From Pyxicephalus adspersus (taxonomy: Eukaryota; Chordata; Amphibia; Anura; Pyxicephalidae), in contig NC_092859.1 in NCBI RefSeq assembly GCF_032062135.1, positions 44,224,468-44,288,467 of the forward strand: a stretch of 64,000 nt of DNA, in the 5' to 3' direction. Each line of letters opens with the position of its first letter. Position 1 is the first letter of the stretch. A program made the position numbers and the translations under genes. The notes under the pieces were generated by a model. It was not told the origin of the DNA and did no database searches. It was given only the letters and a program-made list of their open reading frames with translations. Of the stretch, positions 59,702 through 64,000 are shown piece by piece.

Positions 59702-61904
59702 CTGTCGAGAACCACTGAGGATTACTTGATCCTGAAGCAGGTCCAAACCTGCCCTTACCCTCTTCTAAGTGGCCTGACACAGAAACTGGATAGGTGTAGT
59801 TTGTTTAGCGTGGGAAAAAAAATACATTATACTATTTTTTATCTTGTCATATTGCCATATTCTGCCACTGATTATTCTACTTTGAAAATGTGTAGGTATC
59901 AGCATTTGTGTCTATTGGTTGAATTACTATCTGAAGAGATAGGGAGCACAAATGTAGGCTAGGTCAGTGGGTTCCCTAATTTTTACTCGACTTACTACAG
60001 CCATTCCTACACAAATTCGTATATGTAATATTTCTCAATTTCTAGTGCAATGGAAACACTGTAAATTGCAGTATCACACCAATTGAGTATAATTTACTGA
60101 AATTAAATTAGCATGAAATCTGAAGAATTATTATGGAGTACTACAGCCTGCTATTGCTCTTTGTTTTTTTTGTGTACTTTTCTATATAGTATTATAAATC
60201 AATTTATGTACTATATTTATTGTATATGCTGCTGTTTATATTAGTGTAACATTGTTTACCTTTGTGGGCTTAGAGTAAGTTGAAGAGAAATAACAATATA
60301 CAATTGGAAAACATTCCTATGATTTAAATATGAATTTGACTCACCATGCATTCTCCAGCATGTCATTGTCTCCACTCCTGTCTTTTATAGATTCTGTATA
60401 GTGCAGACAGACAGGAAAATATATCTTGGTAAATATAACCATTTCCCAATTCATTGCCTGAAATGTGGTGTTTGTGACACAATTTGATGATGATCTACAT
60501 AAATGTACTGAATAAGGCTTAAAAGAATATATTATGCTTTACAATATACTAAATACTTGCTGTATATAATTTCTTAAAGAGGCTATGTTACTGGGAAAAA
60601 GGGGGTAAAGTGTACCTTATAGTATACCTGCGTAACTCTTCCAATTGTCATTAATTTGTATTATTGGATTATGGCAGGAGATGGAACAGGATCAAGGTTG
60701 ACCACTTTATGGAAAAAAAAGTGAAAAGAGTGACATTTAACACAGGAAGGACAGAGTCATGCTAACTGTATGTGCTACCAAGAGCAAATTACTTTTGTTG
60801 GAGCAGGATTTTTTCCCCAGTTATGTCTTATGACTGCTGCTGGGTACTCTGGCAGAAATATGTTAAACAGCTCTAAAAGGACAAGCCTAATATTTTAACC
60901 AAGCTAGCATTGCTCAAAGATTAGGTCTGTCTGCCATCTATTGCTATAAAGAGTTAAGGTTTAGGTTCCATCTACTGTTTTCATAGCTAAAAAAATATGA
61001 CTTTGATGGAGACAGAAGTTGTCTTTGCAGCACTGATGATCATACTGTAGGGTAAGCAATGTGTTTTTATATTTTTCTTTTTACAGTCAATCCAAAATGT
61101 ACACTAATATTTTAGAATGAGAAAAAAGCATTTTAAATAATTTTGCAGATATCTCTTTTTCACCAAACCGTTATTACATCAGTTCAAAACAAAGCAATTG
61201 CTAATACTTCTTTTACTATACAACTTTTTTCAAAGCAATATTGAAGTTTATGTTAATTACAGACATTTTATGCAAATGTATGTGCCTATAGGCTACAAAT
61301 TTTGGAATTATTTTGCATATCAAAAAATGTAATATTCCAAGTTGTTGAAAGAGCTGCAATAAAACAGAATGCTGTCCCGTTTCACAAAACAATGCAGAGA
61401 CGTAGCAGATGGCAACTGCCCGGCTGAGCCCTTCTGATGACCAATATACAATGCTAATTCTCAATTATTAGTGGCAACGCATTGCAGAACACAAGTCAAA
61501 CTCTTCCTAATGTTCAAATGAATTACCACATACTCAATGTTCTTGGTATAACAGTTTTATTTAGGAACAACAATAAACTTTTGTATACTACAACTGAAAT
61601 ACTTGAATAAAATATAAATATGAAGGATGTTTTACCTTCCAAAGGATTTGTATTCATGTCCATTCCTGAGGTTAAAACAGCCATGCCAGACACTAGAACC
61701 AGTTAAGGGACCCAAATTTTTTCTGCTATTAAGTTAAACAATTAGGTTTTGTCTCAACCCCTTATACTGTATGTGACCAAACAGCAATAAAGAATAAGCA
61801 AACTAATGAGCTAATTTTTGGTTTCCTTTTTTTCTTACAATCAGACGAGCCTAATGAACTCCAAGGACTTACTGGACTAGCAAAGTCTTTCTGGACTAGC
61901 ATTA
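59702..61904. other. Unassigned AT-rich sequence
   Basis: No gene or bounded element. TCAGTGGGTTCCCTAATTTTT at 59964 may be a hAT terminus without partner. Confidence 0.5.
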
Positions 61905-62030
61905 TTATTAATATTATTATTATCATTATTATTAATAAACAGGATTTATATAGTGCCACCTATTACGCAGCGCTGTACATTAAATGTGGGTTGCAAATGA
62001 CAGGCTAATACAGACGGTGATACAGGAGGA
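61905..62030. mobile_element. SINE-type fragment with (ATT)n tail
   Basis: An ATT-rich tract (61905-61936) leads into GGATTTATATAGTGCCACC and TTACGCAGCGCTGTACATTAA, the head of the same frog SINE-type repeat seen at 9253-9478, in reverse orientation with its simple-sequence tail first. Truncated after CAGACGGTGATACAGGAGG. Confidence 0.65.
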
Positions 62031-62045
62031 GTGATAGTATAAAAT

Positions 62046-62702
62046 ATAGTTACACCGAGGTTTATCAAATACAATATACCTAAAAAAAGATATTTGCTTA
62101 ATACCATGGTACCTGCAAGGAAGTGAAATAATATGTCTTCCAAAATGATACTTTTTTTCTTCTTTCACACAGATTATGTGGAGCTCTGGTTTAAAAGGAA
62201 CCCCAGATTAAACCCATAGCATGGGTTTAATCTGAATTTTGCATTATCAAGTTTACGTTAAAAACCATAAATCACTACATGATCTATGAATTATAATCAG
62301 CAATGGTCAATAACGATTGCTTTGTTATATGTCACCCCCTCTCCCACTATTAAAGTGAGAGGGGCCACAGAGCAACAATAAAATTAGTGAATAAAAAACT
62401 GTTGCAGGAAAAAACATAGTAAAAGCGGTCAAACTGCATAAAGAAAGATTTTTATTTTTTATTTATTTTTGCTCTGTTGTTTTAAAGTTTTTTGGTCTTA
62501 GTTGTTTTATTCTGTCTGTGTATTGTCTGTGTGTCTTAGTGTTAAAAAATAGTTACACCTAGCTTTATCAAATACAATATACCTAAACAAAGGTATTTGC
62601 TAAATAACATGGTACCTGCAAGGAAGTGAAATAATATGTCTTCCAAAATAATACTTTTTTCTTTCACACAGATTATGTGGAGCTCTGGCTTAAAAGGAAC
62701 CC
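62046..62702. repeat. Local duplication (two ~155-bp copies, 503 apart)
   Basis: 62046-62203 and 62549-62702 match closely from ATAGTTACACC to GGAACCC, with few substitutions and a 4-base length difference in the pyrimidine tract. Both include TTTCACACAG followed by ATTATGTGGAGCTCTGG, an arrangement like a 3' splice site and exon start. Immediately after copy 1 lies a perfect 14-bp hairpin (62204-62217 with 62221-62234, loop AGC). The material between the copies is otherwise unassigned. Confidence 0.85.
62204..62234. repeat. Perfect 14-bp hairpin at the duplication edge
   Basis: CAGATTAAACCCAT, loop AGC, ATGGGTTTAATCTG. It begins exactly where the two duplicate copies stop matching. Confidence 0.9.
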
Positions 62703-63639
62703 TGCAAAGTGTTTCCTACAAAATTCTCCTTTTTACAAATCATGCATTACTTTATATTGTAATGGATGATGTGAAGCCTTGTGGTTCATATGAGACCCTG
62801 CCAACATTTATGTTTAAAAAATTCTCTTGCAAAAATGAAAAATGTGGTCTCCTAATGGATGTCAGTACACTTTTAGAAAATGTTCTCCTTCAAACATGAA
62901 AATTCTACTGGTTACTTCTACTAGATGATATGTTTTCCTCTTTTTAATATGGGGCCTTGCTAATGATCGTTCTAATATTTATGCAATAAAAAGAAGATTA
63001 TCTGTTTTATTTATACTTGATGAGTATGCCCATTTCTGTAACCTAGATTCCCACTGACTTATGTCTTCATTCATTGAGAATTCAACTTAAAAAGAAAAAT
63101 TGTATACATACTAACTGAAAAAGATTTCGTCTGATTTGCTGTAATATGTGGTCAGATTTCTACTAGAAGGATGAGAAATTCTACTGTCTAATTATTTTCT
63201 TTTTGTTGTAGCCTGGCCTTGATGTGAATTTCATGTGGTTCTGCAGATGCATTTTGTCATTGTATTGGATAAAGTTGGTCCAAGCCATGATATGGAACCA
63301 GGGTTCTGTTTAAAAAAAAATCTACATTTCTACTGAATTAGGCTTAAGTTGCAGTAATATTGAGCTCTTGCAGACGCACATCTGGAGTTCAACTTTTAAA
63401 GAGATTTTACTGTTTATTGTTATATATGTATATGCAAAGCCAAATTCAAAGTATTCAAAGTTTCATCAAATTTCAACATTCCACTTGAAATTTTTCAATT
63501 TTTCAAGACTGGGTGGGGGGCATGGACTTAATGCATTTTAAAGGCATATTTAAATTAGACTCTTTGAGGGTGATGCAGGTCTGTCAGTTCCTCCAGTTTC
63601 CCCAACTAGCCACAAAATTTGCTTGTCATATGGATGGAT
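62703..63639. other. Unassigned AT-rich sequence
   Basis: An 87-codon frame ending at 62899 continues from the duplicated segment but has no recognisable domain. Nothing else stands out. Confidence 0.45.
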
Positions 63640-63770
63640 TTTGAGAGCCTATGTGATAGCCCTAGATGGGTTAGTCCCCAACCCCTGGTCCACAGCCCAC
63701 TAGTGAGAATATGCAGATTTAGTAGTAAATCAGTGGTCCTCAGCCTTTTGGAACTTGCGGTCCACTGATC
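63640..63770. mobile_element. hAT-type repeat fragments
   Basis: CAGTGGTCCTCAGCCTTTTG at 63710 followed by GGAACTTGCGGTCCACTG is like the terminus of common vertebrate hAT repeats (CAGTGGTNCTCAACC). GTCCCCAACCCCTGGTCC at 63673 is a second, similar terminus. Neither element can be completed within the window. Confidence 0.5.
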
Positions 63771-64000
63771 TACTACCTAGTTTTTGACCTCAGCAAAAGC
63801 CTTCATATGAACTCCAAAACTTGGGCTTTTCCCTAACTTTATTCACTGCGAATGTTGAATGTGAATGTTTGCTGTGAATTTGCGCAAGTGAATGTTTGCT
63901 GAAAGTCACACAGATTTATGTTTTAAAAGAAATACTGTAGCATTGGTTGGGACCATGCCCTATAAACAGCCTCTTTTCACCATTGGGGGCTGTTCCCTAA
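63771..64000. other. Unassigned end of window
   Basis: Contains GTGAATGTTTGCTG repeated loosely at about 63860-63900; otherwise nothing recognisable. Confidence 0.4.

Overview
The window looks like intergenic or deep intronic DNA from a large, repeat-rich vertebrate genome, most likely a neobatrachian (ranoid) frog. This rests on AT-rich composition, the lack of any long open reading frame, and repeat types I associate with frog genomes: TTAA-flanked MITEs ending in CCTCCCTGGCGGT, foldback elements starting GGCCCTGATTTATTAAAG, hAT MITEs ending in TAGGGATGAGCGAG, Penelope-like elements, an L1-clade LINE and many solo LTRs. The species assignment is inference from memory of repeat families. I found no intact host gene, tRNA, rRNA, snRNA or CRISPR array. 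The longest open frames (118-131 codons) mostly lie inside transposons.

Layout. 1-20 kb is mostly unassigned AT-rich DNA with scattered DNA transposons: a piggyBac-type MITE (1229-1791), a hAT MITE with an exact 8-bp target-site duplication (5098-5682), two foldback elements (7323-7562, 18610-18764), a hAT-like MITE (8238-8434), a SINE fragment (9253-9478), a long hairpin (11668-11777), hAT fragments at 12.1 kb and a decayed coding-like stretch on the minus strand (14.7-15.5 kb). 21-23 kb holds a nest: an LTR (21118-23112) carries two solo LTRs of different families, each with an exact 5-bp duplication, and itself sits in an older MITE-like repeat. 28.7-34.2 kb holds a solo LTR, a minus-strand L1-clade ORF2 relic (endonuclease, reverse transcriptase and C-terminal pieces) split by a MITE, and another solo LTR. 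36.2-40.1 kb is a degenerate Penelope-like element with an inverted pair of pseudo-LTRs, remnants of reverse transcriptase and an open GIY-YIG frame. 42.8-44 kb has two more hAT-type MITEs, one built of three 150-bp units of hairpins. 47-64 kb is mostly unassigned, with a second copy of the 5.1-kb hAT family, a minisatellite, Penelope pseudo-LTR remnants (53.1-53.5 kb, 58.0-58.7 kb), two local segmental duplications (56.0-56.7 kb, 62.0-62.7 kb), a third foldback copy and a solo LTR (59067-59696).

No host pathway is encoded here. What the window records is transposition history: many insertions keep readable target-site duplications, so order of insertion can be inferred. The most unusual items are the nested LTRs, the inverted-pLTR Penelope element with hammerhead-like motifs, the hairpin-array MITE, and the two duplications whose break points carry short perfect hairpins.
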